Part shown: in pieces, positions 1 to 10,207 of the stretch
How positions within the stretch are numbered: the stretch's first letter is position 1
How the letters are laid out: the number at the start of each line of letters is the position of its first letter
Assembly (NCBI GenBank): GCA_009646425.1
Contig: WJBW01000001.1
Location: 432,147-467,308 of the forward strand
Direction: 5' to 3'
Length of the DNA: 35,162 nucleotides
Origin: Burkholderiales bacterium LSUCC0115
GTDB taxonomy: Bacteria; Pseudomonadota; Gammaproteobacteria; Burkholderiales; Burkholderiaceae_A
The notes under the pieces: generated by a model
What the model was told of the DNA's origin: nothing
What the model saw: the letters and a program-made list of their open reading frames with translations, nothing else
Database searches by the model: none
Made by a program: the position numbers and the translations under genes

Positions 1-371
1 GTCAGGTCTTTGGCCACTCCACAGACCCCCTGCGCAACCACCACCCAGGCTACCGATAGCGCCATCGACCAGTCAGGTGAGACCGCTGACAACAACAGAA
101 AACCAATGATCTGGGTCGACAGGCCCACCATCAGCATGCGGGTGATGCCAAACCGGGTCGCAAGCCACCCGCCAAGCAAATTGGCCACAATCCCGGCCGC
201 CTCGTAGAGCAGAAACAAAAAGGCCAGCGTAAAGGGCGAGAATCCCAGCTTGAAAAAGTGCAGCAAGACCAGCATGCGCAAGGCGCCGTCGGTCAGCGTA
301 AAGCCCCAATAGGCGGATGTGACCAGCAGATACTGACGAAGGCCCGACTGGGCCGCTGGACTCGATGTCAT
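1..371 (-). CDS. arsJ: ArsJ organoarsenical efflux MFS permease (N-terminal part, cut by window edge)
   Basis: Reading the minus strand from the ATG at 371 gives 123 residues, open to the window edge. The start reads MTSSPAAQSGLRQYLLVTSA, followed by a YWGFTLTDGALRMLVLLHF stretch, which I recognise as the hallmark N-terminus of ArsJ-type major facilitator permeases. Hydrophobic helices are visible at about residues 15-35, 45-65, 77-95 and 102-118. A short basic loop (TRFGITR) sits in the place of the MFS loop between helices 2 and 3. In the characterised system ArsJ exports 1-arseno-3-phosphoglycerate, made by a partner GAPDH, across the inner membrane; the product then hydrolyses, so the pair acts as an arsenate pump. 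The partner GAPDH gene ends only 6 nt upstream, which supports the call over a generic MFS transporter. About two thirds of the protein lies outside the window. Confidence 0.85.
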   Translation of the reverse strand, partial: MTSSPAAQSGLRQYLLVTSAYWGFTLTDGALRMLVLLHFFKLGFSPFTLAFLFLLYEAAGIVANLLGGWLATRFGITRMLMVGLSTQIIGFLLLSAVSPDWSMALSVAWVVVAQGVCGVAKDL

Positions 372-377
372 AACAAC

Positions 378-1424
378 TTAGAGTCCGACAGACTGCAGGT
401 GACAGGCCAGATCCACCATACGGCAGCTATAGCCCATCTCGTTGTCGTACCAGGCGTAGACCTTGAGCAGCGTGCCGTCGGTCACCATGGTCGAGGGTGC
501 ATCCACAATGCTGCTGCGTGTGTCACGCGCATAGTCCGCGCTGACCAGAGGCAGGGTCTCGTAACCCAAAACACCTTTGAGGGGGCCTGAGGCAGCTGCA
601 GCGGCAAAGGCGGCATTGACCTCCTCGGCTGTCACGGCTCGCTTGAGCTCAAAGACACAATCAGTGAGCGAGGCATTCAAAACCGGTGCACGGACCGCAT
701 GGCCATTGAGCCTGCCCTTGAGCTCAGGGTAGATCAGGGCAATGGCCGTGGCACTGCCAGTCGTTGTGGGGGCCAGGCTCATCATGGCGCTGCGGGCCCG
801 ACGAAGATCCTTGTGAGGCGCATCGACCACCAGGTTGGTGTTCGTAGGGTCGTGAATGGTGGTGATCTGACCATGGGCAATGCCAAAGGTCTCGTGAACC
901 ACCTTGACGACGGGTGCTAGGCAATTGGTCGTGCAAGAGGCCGCGGTCACGATGGGATGTTTGGCTGGGTCATAGAGCTGCTCGTTCACACCTACCACCA
1001 CGTTCAAGACCTCACCCACCTTGACGGGGGCCGAGACAATGACGCGCTTGGCGCCTCGGTCAAAGTGCCCCTGCAGCTGCTCTGGCGTCAGGAACTTGCC
1101 GGTGCACTCCAGGACTACGTCGACACCCAACTCACCCCAGGGAATGTCAGCTGGAATCGCATGAGACGAAAAGGCGATGGCCTGCTCGTTGACCTGAATG
1201 CGGTCATCGCCAACCGCAGCGATGTCTGCGCGCCAGCGGCCCTGCACAGAGTCAAAGGCCAGGAGATACGCCGTGGCGGTTGCCCCACCCTTTAGCTCGT
1301 TGACAGCCACCACCGACAAACGGTTGTCGCGCCGGGGGTCGTCGACAGGGCGATCCACCGCACCAAAGGCAGCCCGGAGGGCCAAACGCCCAATACGCCC
1401 CATCCCGTTGATCCCAACGCGCAT
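378..1424 (-). CDS. ArsJ-associated glyceraldehyde-3-phosphate dehydrogenase
   Basis: A 348-residue GAPDH. The NAD-binding Rossmann motif [10 protein letters not shown] is at residues 4-13. The catalytic cysteine is Cys164 in ASCTTNC, and the C-terminus has the usual YDNEMGYS signature. The order of segments is that of a full-length enzyme, with a slightly enlarged loop near residues 22-34. In glycolysis GAPDH forms 1,3-bisphosphoglycerate; enzymes paired with ArsJ use arsenate instead of phosphate to give 1-arseno-3-phosphoglycerate, the ArsJ substrate. The [20 protein letters not shown] region and the arsJ start 6 nt downstream point to the dedicated arsenic paralogue rather than the glycolytic gene, which is usually linked to pgk and tkt. 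The gene begins 68 nt after the end of glmM, on the same strand. No arsR is visible in the window. Confidence in GAPDH is very high; confidence in the arsenic role rests on the neighbour. Confidence 0.9.
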   Translation of the reverse strand: MRVGINGMGRIGRLALRAAFGAVDRPVDDPRRDNRLSVVAVNELKGGATATAYLLAFDSVQGRWRADIAAVGDDRIQVNEQAIAFSSHAIPADIPWGELGVDVVLECTGKFLTPEQLQGHFDRGAKRVIVSAPVKVGEVLNVVVGVNEQLYDPAKHPIVTAASCTTNCLAPVVKVVHETFGIAHGQITTIHDPTNTNLVVDAPHKDLRRARSAMMSLAPTTTGSATAIALIYPELKGRLNGHAVRAPVLNASLTDCVFELKRAVTAEEVNAAFAAAAASGPLKGVLGYETLPLVSADYARDTRSSIVDAPSTMVTDGTLLKVYAWYDNEMGYSCRMVDLACHLQSVGL

Positions 1425-1453
1425 GATCGATCCTTTATGAAGTCAGACAGAAT

Positions 1454-1473
1454 AATTCGAGATTGTTCGAAAT
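1454..1473. promoter_or_regulatory. Imperfect dyad upstream of the GAPDH-arsJ pair
   Basis: In the 68 bp between glmM and the GAPDH start lies a 20 bp segment that is 14/20 self-complementary, with outer arms ATTCGA and TTCGAAT-like. It sits in an AT-rich patch about 30-50 nt before the start codon, where an ArsR-family operator or promoter would be expected. No clear -35/-10 pair could be fixed. Regulatory role is inference only. Confidence 0.25.
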
Positions 1474-1492
1474 ATCCTGCCGCTCAAATGTG

Positions 1493-2866
1493 TCAGATCG
1501 ATGACAACCGTTGGGCCAGGGCCTCGGCAGTAGTCTGGGCAGTCTCAGCCGAGGACGACTCCACCATCACCCGCACCAGGGGCTCCGTCCCAGAGGCCCG
1601 AACCAACATGCGCCCGGCCTTGCCCAGTTGATCCTGCGCCTGCTTCTGAGACGTCAGAAAACCCTGGTCCTTCTGCCACCGCTGCATCTGATCCTGGGTC
1701 AAAGCCACATTGACCAAGACCTGTGGGAACAGACTCAACTCGGAGATGTACTGGGCCAAGGTCTGCTCAGCCTGAACGACTGCGGCCAAGACTTGCAAGG
1801 CACTCACGATGCCGTCGCCCGTGGTGTGTCGATCCAAGCAGAGAATGTGCCCAGATGATTCGCCACCGCAGAGCCAACCGGTTTCTTTGAGCATCTCCAG
1901 AACATAGCGATCACCCACCTTGGCCCGTCGAAACTCCAGACCCATGTTCTCGACAGCTTGCTCGAGTGCCAGGTTGGACATGAGTGTGCCCACCACGCCA
2001 CCCAAGGCTGTCACACCCATCTGCTTGGCCCGTTGTTTGACGATCGCAAACAACAGTTCGTCACCATTGAAGACCCTGCCCTGCCGGTCACACATCACAA
2101 TGCGGTCGCCATCGCCATCCAGTGCTACCCCATAGTCAGCCCCAAGCTGCTTGACCAGCTCCACCATCGCATTCGGAGCAGTCGCACCGACGTCTTTGTT
2201 GATGTTGAAGCCGTCTGGCTGATGTCCCATTGGGATCACCTCAGCACCGAGTTCGTGGAAGACATCGGCTGCTACGTGGTAGGCAGCACCATGGGCGGTA
2301 TCTACGACCAAGCGCAGACCACGCAGGCTGAGGTGTTGGGGGAAAGTGCTCTTACAGAATTCAATGTAGCGACCCGCCGCATCATTCAAGCGTCTCGCCT
2401 TGCCAAGCATTTGAGGATCAGCACAGACCAAGGGGCCGTCAAGCGCTGCCTCGATCTCGAGTTCAACCGCATCGGCCAGCTTCTCGCCCTGGCCATCGAA
2501 AAACTTGATGCCATTGTCCTCAAACGGATTATGCGAGGCGCTGATGACCACACCAGCAGACATCCGGAGCGTCTTGGCAAGGTAGGCAATAGCCGGGGTC
2601 GGCATAGGCCCGGCCAACACAACGTTGACACCTGCGCTAGAGAATCCAGCCTCCAGTGCGGCCTCCAGCATGTAACCAGAGACTCGAGTGTCCTTCCCAA
2701 TCAGCACCGCAGGGTCCTCGAACCGTTCTGCCAGGATCCGCCCTGCGGCCATGCCCAATCTGAGAACGAAGTCGGGCGTAATCGGCGGTCGGCCAACCCG
2801 GCCCCGGATACCATCGGTGCCGAAGTACTGTCGAGTGGTAGAAATGGATCTAGATTTGGCGGTCAT
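1493..2866 (-). CDS. glmM: Phosphoglucosamine mutase GlmM
   Basis: A 457-residue enzyme that converts glucosamine-6-phosphate to glucosamine-1-phosphate, feeding UDP-GlcNAc for peptidoglycan and lipopolysaccharide. The N-terminal YFGTDGIRG signature lies at about residues 14-22. The phosphoserine loop [18 protein letters not shown] has the active serine near residue 111. The metal-binding loop DGDGDR and the phosphate-binding C-terminal [14 protein letters not shown] motif are both present. Length matches the family (about 445-460). It follows folP with only 9 nt between the genes, the common folP-glmM arrangement of beta- and gammaproteobacteria, so the two are almost certainly co-transcribed. 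No strong ribosome binding site precedes the ATG, which fits translational coupling to folP. Confidence 0.97.
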   Translation of the reverse strand: MTAKSRSISTTRQYFGTDGIRGRVGRPPITPDFVLRLGMAAGRILAERFEDPAVLIGKDTRVSGYMLEAALEAGFSSAGVNVVLAGPMPTPAIAYLAKTLRMSAGVVISASHNPFEDNGIKFFDGQGEKLADAVELEIEAALDGPLVCADPQMLGKARRLNDAAGRYIEFCKSTFPQHLSLRGLRLVVDTAHGAAYHVAADVFHELGAEVIPMGHQPDGFNINKDVGATAPNAMVELVKQLGADYGVALDGDGDRIVMCDRQGRVFNGDELLFAIVKQRAKQMGVTALGGVVGTLMSNLALEQAVENMGLEFRRAKVGDRYVLEMLKETGWLCGGESSGHILCLDRHTTGDGIVSALQVLAAVVQAEQTLAQYISELSLFPQVLVNVALTQDQMQRWQKDQGFLTSQKQAQDQLGKAGRMLVRASGTEPLVRVMVESSSAETAQTTAEALAQRLSSI

Positions 2867-2875
2867 GTTGGCATT

Positions 2876-3763
2876 CTAGTGGTTGACCGAAAAAGCACGC
2901 GAGACCCGCAGTGCATCAACCGTCTGACGCACATCGTGGACACGGACGACTCGAGCGCCGGCCTGGGCGGCCAAAACAGCTGCTGCAATGCTGCCGCCCA
3001 GTCGGTCGGCTGCTCGATCCTCTCCACGACCCGATAGCTGGCCAATCATGCGCTTGCGAGACACACCGATGAGCAGAGGTAGCACCTTGCTTTGCTGTGC
3101 AATGGCGCCAAACAAGGCCTGGTTGTGGGCCAGAGTCTTGCCAAAGCCAAAGCCGGGATCCAGCAGAATCTGGGACTGCTCAAGCCCCAAGGCCATCAGC
3201 CGGTCACGCTGAGTCATCAAAAACCCGTAGACCTCGGAGACCACATCGTCGTAGTGCGGATCGACCTGCATGGTCTGAGGCTGGCCCTGCATGTGCATGA
3301 CGCAGACCATCAGGCGCTGCGAGAGGATCTGCGGCACCAAAGCCTGCATCTCCGCCGAACGAAAGCCATCGACATCGTTGACCAAATCAATCCCCACGGC
3401 TATGGCCTGCTGAACCACCACCGCGCGACGGCTATCGAGCGAAAGCGGAACGCCAGAACCCTGCAGGGCCTCGATCACCGGTAGGACTCGATCACATTCC
3501 TCTTGAACACTGACCGGTTGTGCACCTGGCCGCGTGCTCTCGCCGCCAATGTCAATCAGGTCAGTACCATCGTCGACCATCTGATGGGCCGCGGCAATCG
3601 CCCGGTCTCGGTCAAAGTGCTGCCCGCCATCGGAGAACGAATCCGGTGTGATGTTCAGAATGCCCATGATCAGACAACGGTCAGCTGGGCACTGGTGTCG
3701 GCCGATCTGAAACACAGGAGTGCTATCAGCGGAATTAGTGGAATTGGATGAAATGGTTGGCAT
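2876..3763 (-). CDS. folP: Dihydropteroate synthase FolP
   Basis: A 295-residue TIM-barrel enzyme that condenses p-aminobenzoate with hydroxymethyl-dihydropterin pyrophosphate in folate synthesis; it is the target of sulfonamides. The pterin-binding signatures MGILNITPDSFSDGG (about residues 33-47) and DLIDIGGESTRPGAQ (about 69-83) are intact, as are the DPGFGFGKT loop and GVSRKRMIG near the C-terminus. An N-terminal tail of about 25 residues rich in Ser/Asn/Thr precedes the catalytic domain. An AGGG sequence lies just upstream of the ATG. A terminator-like hairpin at 3792-3817 separates it from ftsH, and glmM follows 9 nt after its stop. Nothing suggests that this is an acquired sul-type enzyme. 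Confidence 0.97.
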   Translation of the reverse strand: MPTISSNSTNSADSTPVFQIGRHQCPADRCLIMGILNITPDSFSDGGQHFDRDRAIAAAHQMVDDGTDLIDIGGESTRPGAQPVSVQEECDRVLPVIEALQGSGVPLSLDSRRAVVVQQAIAVGIDLVNDVDGFRSAEMQALVPQILSQRLMVCVMHMQGQPQTMQVDPHYDDVVSEVYGFLMTQRDRLMALGLEQSQILLDPGFGFGKTLAHNQALFGAIAQQSKVLPLLIGVSRKRMIGQLSGRGEDRAADRLGGSIAAAVLAAQAGARVVRVHDVRQTVDALRVSRAFSVNH

Positions 3764-3781
3764 AGCCCTGAAATGCTAGCC

Positions 3782-3817
3782 TGAAAATGAAAACGGCCCG
3801 CTGGGAGGCGAGCCGTT
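3782..3817 (-). terminator. Terminator-like hairpin after ftsH
   Basis: On the minus strand, the arms AACGGCTCGC and GCGGGCCGTT (one mismatch) flank a short loop and are followed by TTCATTTTC, an interrupted U-rich tract. It lies between the ftsH stop (3842) and the folP start (3763), so it could partly terminate ftsH transcripts and reduce folP-glmM expression. Confidence 0.6.
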
Positions 3818-3841
3818 TGGGCTTGGACAGCCTGGCCTTGG

Positions 3842-5734
3842 TTAGGCCGGTGCCGCGGCAGGATCAGGCGCTGGACCGGCCGCACCCTTGCCAGCAGATG
3901 GCGCACTGCCGCCACCTGAGCCAGTCTGCTTGGGTGGACGGGGATCCCGGCCTTCGATGATGTCATTGATCTGGTCCGCATCGATGGTCTCCCATTCGAG
4001 CAGGGCCTTGGCCATGGCATGCATCTTGTCCTTGTTGTCCTCGATCAGCTTGCGAGCCACCGAATACTGGTTGTCGATGATCTTGCGGATCTCGGCATCG
4101 ACCTTTTGCATGGTCGCCTCAGAGAGATTGGTGGTCTTGGTGATGGAGCGACCCAAGAAGACCTCACCCTCGTTCTCGGCATAGACCATGGGCCCCAGGC
4201 TATCGGTCATGCCGTAGCGGGTGACCATGTCACGGGCCAAGGCAGTCGCCCGCTCGAAGTCATTGGAGGCGCCAGTGGTCATCTGATCCATGAAGACTTC
4301 TTCAGCGATACGACCACCGAAGAGCACCGAGATCATGTTGAGCATGCGGTCTTTGTCCATGCTGTAGCGGTCGCCCTCGGGCAGCTGCATGGTGACCCCC
4401 AGCGCACGGCCACGGGGAATGATGGTGACCTTGTGAACGGGGTCGGTCTTGGGCAGCAGACGAGCGACCAGGGCATGGCCGGACTCGTGATAGGCGGTGT
4501 TGCGACGCTCTTCTTCGGGCATGACCACCGATTTGCGCTCAGCGCCCATCAGGATCTTGTCTTTGGCGCGCTCGAAGTCGTCCATCTCGACCAGGCGGCC
4601 ATTGCGACGGGCGGCAAACAAGGCTGCCTCGTTGACCAGGTTGGCCAGGTCGGCACCAGACATGCCAGGTGTGCCGCGAGCCAGGATGTCAGCCTTGACG
4701 TCCGGACCAATGGGTACCTTGCGCATGTGCACGTTGAGGATCTGCTCACGTCCGCGGACGTCGGGCAGGGGTACCACCACCTGGCGGTCGAAACGGCCGG
4801 GACGCAGCAGGGCTGGGTCCAACACGTCAGGACGGTTGGTGGCAGCAATCACGATGATGCCCTGGTTGGTCTCAAAGCCGTCCATCTCGACCAGCATCTG
4901 GTTAAGGGTCTGCTCGCGCTCATCGTTGCCACCACCCAGGCCAGCACCACGCTGGCGACCGACAGCGTCGATCTCGTCGATGAAGATGATGCAAGGCGCC
5001 TGCTTCTTGGCGTTTTCGAACATGTCTCGGACACGGGCAGCACCCACGCCGACGAACATCTCGACAAAGTCAGAACCGGAGATCGAGAAGAAGGGGACCT
5101 TGGCCTCGCCCGCAATGGCCTTGGCCAGCAGGGTCTTACCAGTACCAGGCGAACCCACCATGAGCACGCCACGGGGAATGCGTCCGCCGAGCTTTTGGAA
5201 CTTGGAGGGGTCGCGCAAGAATTCGACGAGTTCGGTGACGTCTTCCTTGGCTTCATCGCAGCCAGCCACATCGGCAAAGGTGACGCTGTTGGTGTTCTCA
5301 TCGAGCATGCGAGCCTTGCTCTTGCCGAACGAGAAGGCGCCGCCACGGCCGCCGCCCTGCATCTGGCGCATGAAGAAAATCCAGACGCCGATCAGCAGCA
5401 GCATGGGGAACCAGGAGACGAAGATGCTCATGAGCAGCGAAGGCTGCTCCTCGGCCTTGGCCGAGACGGTCACGCCGTACTTCATGAGGTCGGAGACCAT
5501 CCAGAGGTCTTGGGGCGCATTGACCACAATGGGGCGCTCGTCGGTAGTCACCGCGCGAACCGTGCGGCCGTCGACGATGGCAGAGCGGATGCGGCCCTGT
5601 TTGGCTTCTTCCATGAACTGGGTGTAGGAGACCTCTAGGCCGCGAGATGTGCCGCCTTCAAACTGGCGAAACACCGAAAACAGCACCAGGCCGATCACCA
5701 TCCAGATGGCAACCTTGGAGAACACGTTGTTCAA
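3842..5734 (-). CDS. ftsH: ATP-dependent zinc metalloprotease FtsH
   Basis: A 630-residue inner-membrane AAA+ protease that degrades misfolded membrane proteins and regulatory proteins such as LpxC. Transmembrane helices are visible at residues 7-24 and about 103-122, flanking the periplasmic domain. The Walker A GSPGTGKT spans 194-201, Walker B IIFIDEID about 249-256, the SRH region [19 protein letters not shown] about 299-317, and the zinc-binding HESGH 416-420. The C-terminal tail is rich in Gly, Ala and Pro, as in many betaproteobacteria. The start is a TTG: an AAGGAG Shine-Dalgarno lies 7 nt upstream, and the resulting N-terminus ([11 protein letters not shown]) matches family members. 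rlmE lies upstream, as in E. coli. A hairpin with a U-run sits immediately before the SD. Confidence 0.98.
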   Translation of the reverse strand: MNNVFSKVAIWMVIGLVLFSVFRQFEGGTSRGLEVSYTQFMEEAKQGRIRSAIVDGRTVRAVTTDERPIVVNAPQDLWMVSDLMKYGVTVSAKAEEQPSLLMSIFVSWFPMLLLIGVWIFFMRQMQGGGRGGAFSFGKSKARMLDENTNSVTFADVAGCDEAKEDVTELVEFLRDPSKFQKLGGRIPRGVLMVGSPGTGKTLLAKAIAGEAKVPFFSISGSDFVEMFVGVGAARVRDMFENAKKQAPCIIFIDEIDAVGRQRGAGLGGGNDEREQTLNQMLVEMDGFETNQGIIVIAATNRPDVLDPALLRPGRFDRQVVVPLPDVRGREQILNVHMRKVPIGPDVKADILARGTPGMSGADLANLVNEAALFAARRNGRLVEMDDFERAKDKILMGAERKSVVMPEEERRNTAYHESGHALVARLLPKTDPVHKVTIIPRGRALGVTMQLPEGDRYSMDKDRMLNMISVLFGGRIAEEVFMDQMTTGASNDFERATALARDMVTRYGMTDSLGPMVYAENEGEVFLGRSITKTTNLSEATMQKVDAEIRKIIDNQYSVARKLIEDNKDKMHAMAKALLEWETIDADQINDIIEGRDPRPPKQTGSGGGSAPSAGKGAAGPAPDPAAAPA

Positions 5735-5750
5735 AGACCTACTCCTTATG

Positions 5751-5797
5751 AAAAAAAAACCAACCGAATCACTAGGATACCCCCGGATTCCATTGGT
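5751..5797 (-). terminator. Hairpin plus nine-U tract in the ftsH leader
   Basis: On the minus strand the arms at 5786-5797 and 5759-5770 (ACCAATGGAATC and GATTCGGTTGGT) pair in 10 of 12 positions around a 15-nt loop. They are followed directly by a run of T from 5759 down to 5751. This has the form of an intrinsic terminator between rlmE and ftsH. The U-run ends only about 6 nt before the ftsH SD, leaving no room for a separate ftsH promoter downstream. Confidence 0.65.
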
Positions 5798-5813
5798 TCC
5801 CAGTCATTAATCC

Positions 5814-6464
5814 CTATTTCGACGATTGATGTTTTAAATCACGTCCCAGCAGGAAAAGCTCCGAAGATTCGGCCCTGGAGGCCGCCGGTTTGCGGGACGA
5901 GACCTTTTCAAACACCTTTTTAAACGCCTCCACCAGCTGACTGTATCCACTGCCCTGGAAGGTTTTGACCAGCAAAGCCCCGTGGGGCTTTAAATGTTGC
6001 TGTGCAAAATCGAGGGCTAGCTCACAGACATGCATGACGCGGGCGGTGTCCGCCGAGGACACTCCAGACATATTGGGGGCCATGTCCGACAAAACAAGGT
6101 CTAGCTTCTGCCCCTCGAGCAAGTCCGAGAGTTGTTTTTCAACCTCGGCCTCCCGAAAGTCGCCCTCGATAAAACTGACATCGGCGATGGGGTCCATGGG
6201 CAGCAAATCCAGGGCCACGATCTTGCCGTGTATGCCCTGGGCGCCCTTCTTGGCCAGACGTTCGCGAACCACCTGAGACCAGCTGCCAGGCGCCGCACCC
6301 AGGTCGACCACTGCCATACCAGGCCGAATCAGGCGGTCTTTTTCGTCAATTTCCAGCAGTTTGAAGGCCGCCCTGGACCGATAGCCCCTTTGCTGGGCTT
6401 GTCGGACATAAGGGTCGGTGACATGTCGGTGCACCCAGGCCGCGTTGAACTTGTTCTTAGCCAT
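5814..6464 (-). CDS. rlmE: 23S rRNA 2'-O-ribose U2552 methyltransferase RlmE (FtsJ)
   Basis: A 216-residue Rossmann-fold SAM-dependent methyltransferase that modifies U2552 in the A-loop of 23S rRNA at a late stage of 50S assembly. The RNA-binding N-terminus [13 protein letters not shown] is at about residues 26-38. The SAM motif [14 protein letters not shown] is at about 53-66. The K-D-K-E catalytic set of the family is represented by the N-terminal lysine, [16 protein letters not shown] and the C-terminal SSELFLLG. Length fits the family (about 205-220). greA lies 18 nt upstream and ftsH downstream, the usual neighbourhood. Confidence 0.96.
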   Translation of the reverse strand: MAKNKFNAAWVHRHVTDPYVRQAQQRGYRSRAAFKLLEIDEKDRLIRPGMAVVDLGAAPGSWSQVVRERLAKKGAQGIHGKIVALDLLPMDPIADVSFIEGDFREAEVEKQLSDLLEGQKLDLVLSDMAPNMSGVSSADTARVMHVCELALDFAQQHLKPHGALLVKTFQGSGYSQLVEAFKKVFEKVSSRKPAASRAESSELFLLGRDLKHQSSK

Positions 6465-6482
6465 GGGCTTGCCGACAGACTG

Positions 6483-6959
6483 CTATCGGTACTCCACCTC
6501 GAGAATTTCGACTTCGCGCTGCCCACTGGGGGCCGTAACCACGACGACATCACCCACGGACTTGCCAATCAAGGCACGAGCGATGGGACTGGAGATCGAA
6601 ATCTTGTAGAGTTTCACGTCGGCCTCGTCGTCACCGACGATCTTGTAGGTCATCTTCTCACCCGAGTCTAAGTCTTCCATGGTGACCGTGACGCCAAAGA
6701 CCACACGACCATCTTGCTCCAGGGTGGTGGGATCGATGATCTGGGCTGTGGAGAGCTTGGCCTCGAGCTCGGCAATGCGGCCCTCGATAAAGCCCTGACG
6801 TTCCTTGGCGGCGTCGTACTCGGCGTTCTCGGACAGATCGCCCTGGGCCCGAGCCTCTGAAATGGCGTTGACCACGTTGGGTCTCTCCACATGCTTGAGG
6901 TGATGCAATTCGTTACGAAGGGCCTCAGCGCCTTCGATGGTCAATGGGGTCGAGCTCAT
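6483..6959 (-). CDS. greA: Transcription elongation factor GreA
   Basis: A 158-residue factor that stimulates the intrinsic cleavage activity of backtracked RNA polymerase. The N-terminal coiled coil occupies about residues 8-75. The acidic tip [14 protein letters not shown] carries the conserved Asp/Glu that reach the polymerase active site. The C-terminal FKBP-like domain ends with the [20 protein letters not shown] signature. Its ATG overlaps the carB stop as ATGA, so translation is coupled to the pyrimidine/arginine operon, an arrangement common in betaproteobacteria. Confidence 0.97.
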   Translation of the reverse strand: MSSTPLTIEGAEALRNELHHLKHVERPNVVNAISEARAQGDLSENAEYDAAKERQGFIEGRIAELEAKLSTAQIIDPTTLEQDGRVVFGVTVTMEDLDSGEKMTYKIVGDDEADVKLYKISISSPIARALIGKSVGDVVVVTAPSGQREVEILEVEYR

Positions 6960-9900
6960 ACGGATCCTTTGAGTTTTTGGTGCAGGCTCTGCAGGTCATA
7001 CACCTCTAGGCGGGACTCTGCCATGCTCTGCATGCCCTGAACAGCGGCCAAGGCACCAGCAACGGTGGTGTAGGTGGTGACGCGCTGGGCCAAAGCGGTG
7101 GTGCGAATAGAACGTGAGTCGGCCATGGCAGTGCGCTTTTCTTCAACGGTATTGACGATGAAGCTCACCTCACCGTTTTTGATCATGTCGACCACGTGCG
7201 GGCGACCTTCGGTGACCTTGTTGACCACCGTCACCGCGATGCCCTGCTCGGCCATGGCAGCAGCCGTGCCACGGGTGGCAATCAGCTTGTAACCCATGGC
7301 CTGCAAGACCCGCGCCACGGCAATGGCAGCGGGCTTGTCACCGTTCTTGACGCTGATAAAGGCCAGGCCACCCTTGGCCGGATCGGGCAAGGAGGTGCCT
7401 GCCGCAATCTGCGACTTCACAAAAGCCTCGACAAAGGTGGGCGCTACACCCATGACCTCGCCGGTGGACTTCATCTCGGGGCCCAGCACCGTGTCCACAC
7501 CAGGGAACTTGACGAAGGGGAAGACGGCCTCTTTGACCGAGTAATAAGGCGGTACCACCTCGCCGGCCACACCCTGCTCATCGAAGGTCTTGCCCAGCAT
7601 GGCGCGGGCAGCGATCTTGGCCAGGGGGCGTCCAGTGGCCTTGGAGACAAACGGCACCGTGCGCGAGGCACGCGGGTTGACCTCCAAAACAAAGACGGTT
7701 TCGCCCTGAATGGCGAACTGGACGTTCATCAGGCCCACCACGTTCAGGGCACGGGACATGAGCACGGTCTGACGCTTGAGCTCCTCGATCAGAGCGGGCG
7801 ACAGCGAGTGTGGCGGCAGTGAGCAGGCCGAGTCACCGGAGTGAACACCGGCCTGTTCAATGTGCTCCATCACACCGCCGATGATGACCTGCTTGCCGTC
7901 AGACAGGCTGTCAACGTCGACTTCGATGGCATCGTTCAGAAAGCGATCCAGCAATACGGGAGAGTCATTGGAGACCTTGACGGCCTCGCGCATGTAGCGC
8001 TCCAGGTCCTTCTGCTCGTGCACGATCTCCATGGCGCGACCACCCAGCACATAGCTGGGGCGAACCACCAGGGGGTAGCCAATCTCTTGGGCCAGACGAA
8101 TAGCCTCTTCTTCGGTGCGGGCTGTCCGGTTGGGCGGCTGAAGCAACTCGAGCTTGTGCAGCAGCTTCTGGAAACGCTCGCGGTCTTCGGCAATGTCGAT
8201 GGACTCTGGAGAGGTGCCGACAATGGGCACACCAGCAGCCTCCAAGGCCTTGGCCAGCTTGAGCGGTGTCTGGCCGCCGTACTGAACAATCACACCAACC
8301 GGCTTTTCCAGATCGACAATCTCGAGCACGTCCTCCAGGGTCAGTGGCTCGAAGTACAAACGATCCGAGGTGTCGTAGTCGGTAGAGACGGTCTCTGGGT
8401 TGCAGTTGACCATGATGGTCTCAAAGCCATCGTCGCGCAGGGCCATGGCCGCGTGCACGCAGCAGTAGTCAAACTCAATGCCCTGGCCGATTCGGTTGGG
8501 GCCACCACCCAGCACAATCACCTTCTTGCGATTGGTCGGACGAGCCTCGCAATCCTTTTCGTAGGTGGAATAAAAATAAGACGTGCTGGTGTCGAACTCA
8601 GCCGCGCAGGTGTCCACGCGCTTGTAGACCGGGCGCACATTCAGGCTGTGACGCAGCTTGCGGACCTCACCCTCGGTGGTGTCCAACAGGTAAGCCAGGC
8701 GACGATCCGAAAAACCCTTGCGCTTGAGCTCAAACAGCAGCTCGGCGTCGAGATCCGCCAGGGTTTTCTTTTCCAAGGCCAGCTCAATGTCGATGATCTC
8801 TTTGATCTGAACCAGGAACCAGGGGTCAATCTTGGTTAGGTTGTGGACCTCGTCAACCGAGAAGCCCTGGGCGAAGGCATCGCCCACATACCAAATGCGC
8901 TCAGGACCGGGTTCACCGAGTTCTTCCTCGATGACCTCGCGGTCGGTGGTCTTCTGGTTCATGCCATCCACACCCACCTCGAGACCACGCAGGGCCTTTT
9001 GGAAGGACTCCTGGAAGGTGCGGCCCATGGCCATGACCTCGCCCACCGACTTCATCTGGGTGGTCAGGTGGCTGTCGGCCAGGGGGAATTTCTCAAAGGC
9101 AAAACGGGGGACTTTGGTGACCACGTAGTCGATCGAGGGCTCAAAAGAGGCTGGGGTCGCCCCACCGGTGATCTCGTTTTGGAGTTCATCCAGGGTATAG
9201 CCCACCGCCAACTTGGCGGCGACCTTGGCAATCGGAAAGCCAGTGGCCTTGGAGGCCAGTGCCGAAGAGCGCGAGACGCGTGGATTCATCTCGATGACGA
9301 TCATGCGGCCATTGGCCGGGTTGATCGAGAACTGAACGTTGGAGCCGCCGGTGTCCACACCGATCTCACGCAGAATCGCGATCGACGCATTGCGCAGCAG
9401 CTGGTATTCCTTGTCCGTCAGGGTTTGGGCCGGCGCCACCGTGATGGAGTCACCGGTGTGAATGCCCATGGGATCCAAGTTCTCGATGGAGCAGACGATG
9501 ATGCAGTTGTCGGCTCGGTCGCGAACGACCTCCATCTCGTATTCTTTCCAGCCAATCAGGGACTCTTCAATGAGCAGCTCATTGGTGGGCGAGGCCTCGA
9601 TGCCGCGCTTGCAGATGGTCTCGAATTCTTCGGCGTTGTAGGCAATGCCGCCGCCTGTGCCACCCAGGGTAAAGCTGGGACGAATGACCATGGGAAAGCC
9701 CACGCCACCAGTGATCTCGGCGATGCGCTTCTGGACAGCCCAGGCCTCTTCCATGCTGTGGGCAATGCCCGACTGAGCAGAGTCCAGACCAATCTTGGTC
9801 ATGGCGTCTTTGAACTTGAGGCGGTCCTCCGCTTTTTCGATGGCCTCCTCACGGGCGCCAATCAACTCAACCTTGTATTTGTCCAGCACGCCGTGACGGG

Positions 9901-10207
9901 CCAGATCCAGCGCGCAGTTCAGCGCAGTCTGACCACCCATGGTGGGCAGTAAGGCATCGGGACGCTCTTTTTCGATGATGCGCTCGACCATCTGCCAGGT
10001 GATGGGTTCGATGTAGGTGACATCGGCCGTCTCTGGGTCGGTCATGATGGTGGCGGGGTTGCTGTTAACCAGAATGACGCGGTAGCCCTCTTGCTTGAGG
10101 GCCTTACAGGCCTGGGCACCCGAGTAATCGAACTCACAAGCCTGTCCAATGACGATGGGACCCGCGCCGATGATCAGAATGCTTTTGATGTCGGTGCGCT
10201 TAGGCAT
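6956..10207 (-). CDS. carB: Carbamoyl-phosphate synthase large subunit CarB
   Basis: A 1083-residue synthetase that makes carbamoyl phosphate from bicarbonate, ammonia supplied by CarA, and two ATP. It feeds both arginine and pyrimidine synthesis. Two homologous ATP-grasp halves are visible: the first opens with [20 protein letters not shown], and the second, at about residue 565, with [18 protein letters not shown]. The C-terminal MGS-like allosteric domain begins near residue 940 ([20 protein letters not shown]). Length is typical. The carA stop overlaps the carB start by 8 nt, and the carB stop overlaps greA by 4 nt. Confidence 0.99.
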   Translation of the reverse strand: MPKRTDIKSILIIGAGPIVIGQACEFDYSGAQACKALKQEGYRVILVNSNPATIMTDPETADVTYIEPITWQMVERIIEKERPDALLPTMGGQTALNCALDLARHGVLDKYKVELIGAREEAIEKAEDRLKFKDAMTKIGLDSAQSGIAHSMEEAWAVQKRIAEITGGVGFPMVIRPSFTLGGTGGGIAYNAEEFETICKRGIEASPTNELLIEESLIGWKEYEMEVVRDRADNCIIVCSIENLDPMGIHTGDSITVAPAQTLTDKEYQLLRNASIAILREIGVDTGGSNVQFSINPANGRMIVIEMNPRVSRSSALASKATGFPIAKVAAKLAVGYTLDELQNEITGGATPASFEPSIDYVVTKVPRFAFEKFPLADSHLTTQMKSVGEVMAMGRTFQESFQKALRGLEVGVDGMNQKTTDREVIEEELGEPGPERIWYVGDAFAQGFSVDEVHNLTKIDPWFLVQIKEIIDIELALEKKTLADLDAELLFELKRKGFSDRRLAYLLDTTEGEVRKLRHSLNVRPVYKRVDTCAAEFDTSTSYFYSTYEKDCEARPTNRKKVIVLGGGPNRIGQGIEFDYCCVHAAMALRDDGFETIMVNCNPETVSTDYDTSDRLYFEPLTLEDVLEIVDLEKPVGVIVQYGGQTPLKLAKALEAAGVPIVGTSPESIDIAEDRERFQKLLHKLELLQPPNRTARTEEEAIRLAQEIGYPLVVRPSYVLGGRAMEIVHEQKDLERYMREAVKVSNDSPVLLDRFLNDAIEVDVDSLSDGKQVIIGGVMEHIEQAGVHSGDSACSLPPHSLSPALIEELKRQTVLMSRALNVVGLMNVQFAIQGETVFVLEVNPRASRTVPFVSKATGRPLAKIAARAMLGKTFDEQGVAGEVVPPYYSVKEAVFPFVKFPGVDTVLGPEMKSTGEVMGVAPTFVEAFVKSQIAAGTSLPDPAKGGLAFISVKNGDKPAAIAVARVLQAMGYKLIATRGTAAAMAEQGIAVTVVNKVTEGRPHVVDMIKNGEVSFIVNTVEEKRTAMADSRSIRTTALAQRVTTYTTVAGALAAVQGMQSMAESRLEVYDLQSLHQKLKGSV

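Noticed and set aside
1958-3037. Plus-strand open frame of 359 codons opposite glmM and folP
   Set aside because: It spans two certain genes on the other strand and shows no family motif.
4019-5638. Long plus-strand open frame (539 codons) opposite ftsH
   Set aside because: It is a shadow of the high-GC ftsH codons. Its translation is rich in His, Asp and Gly without domain logic, and ftsH on the other strand is certain.
8843-9952. Long plus-strand open frame opposite carB
   Set aside because: Same cause: antisense of a well conserved, GC-rich gene, with no recognisable motif.
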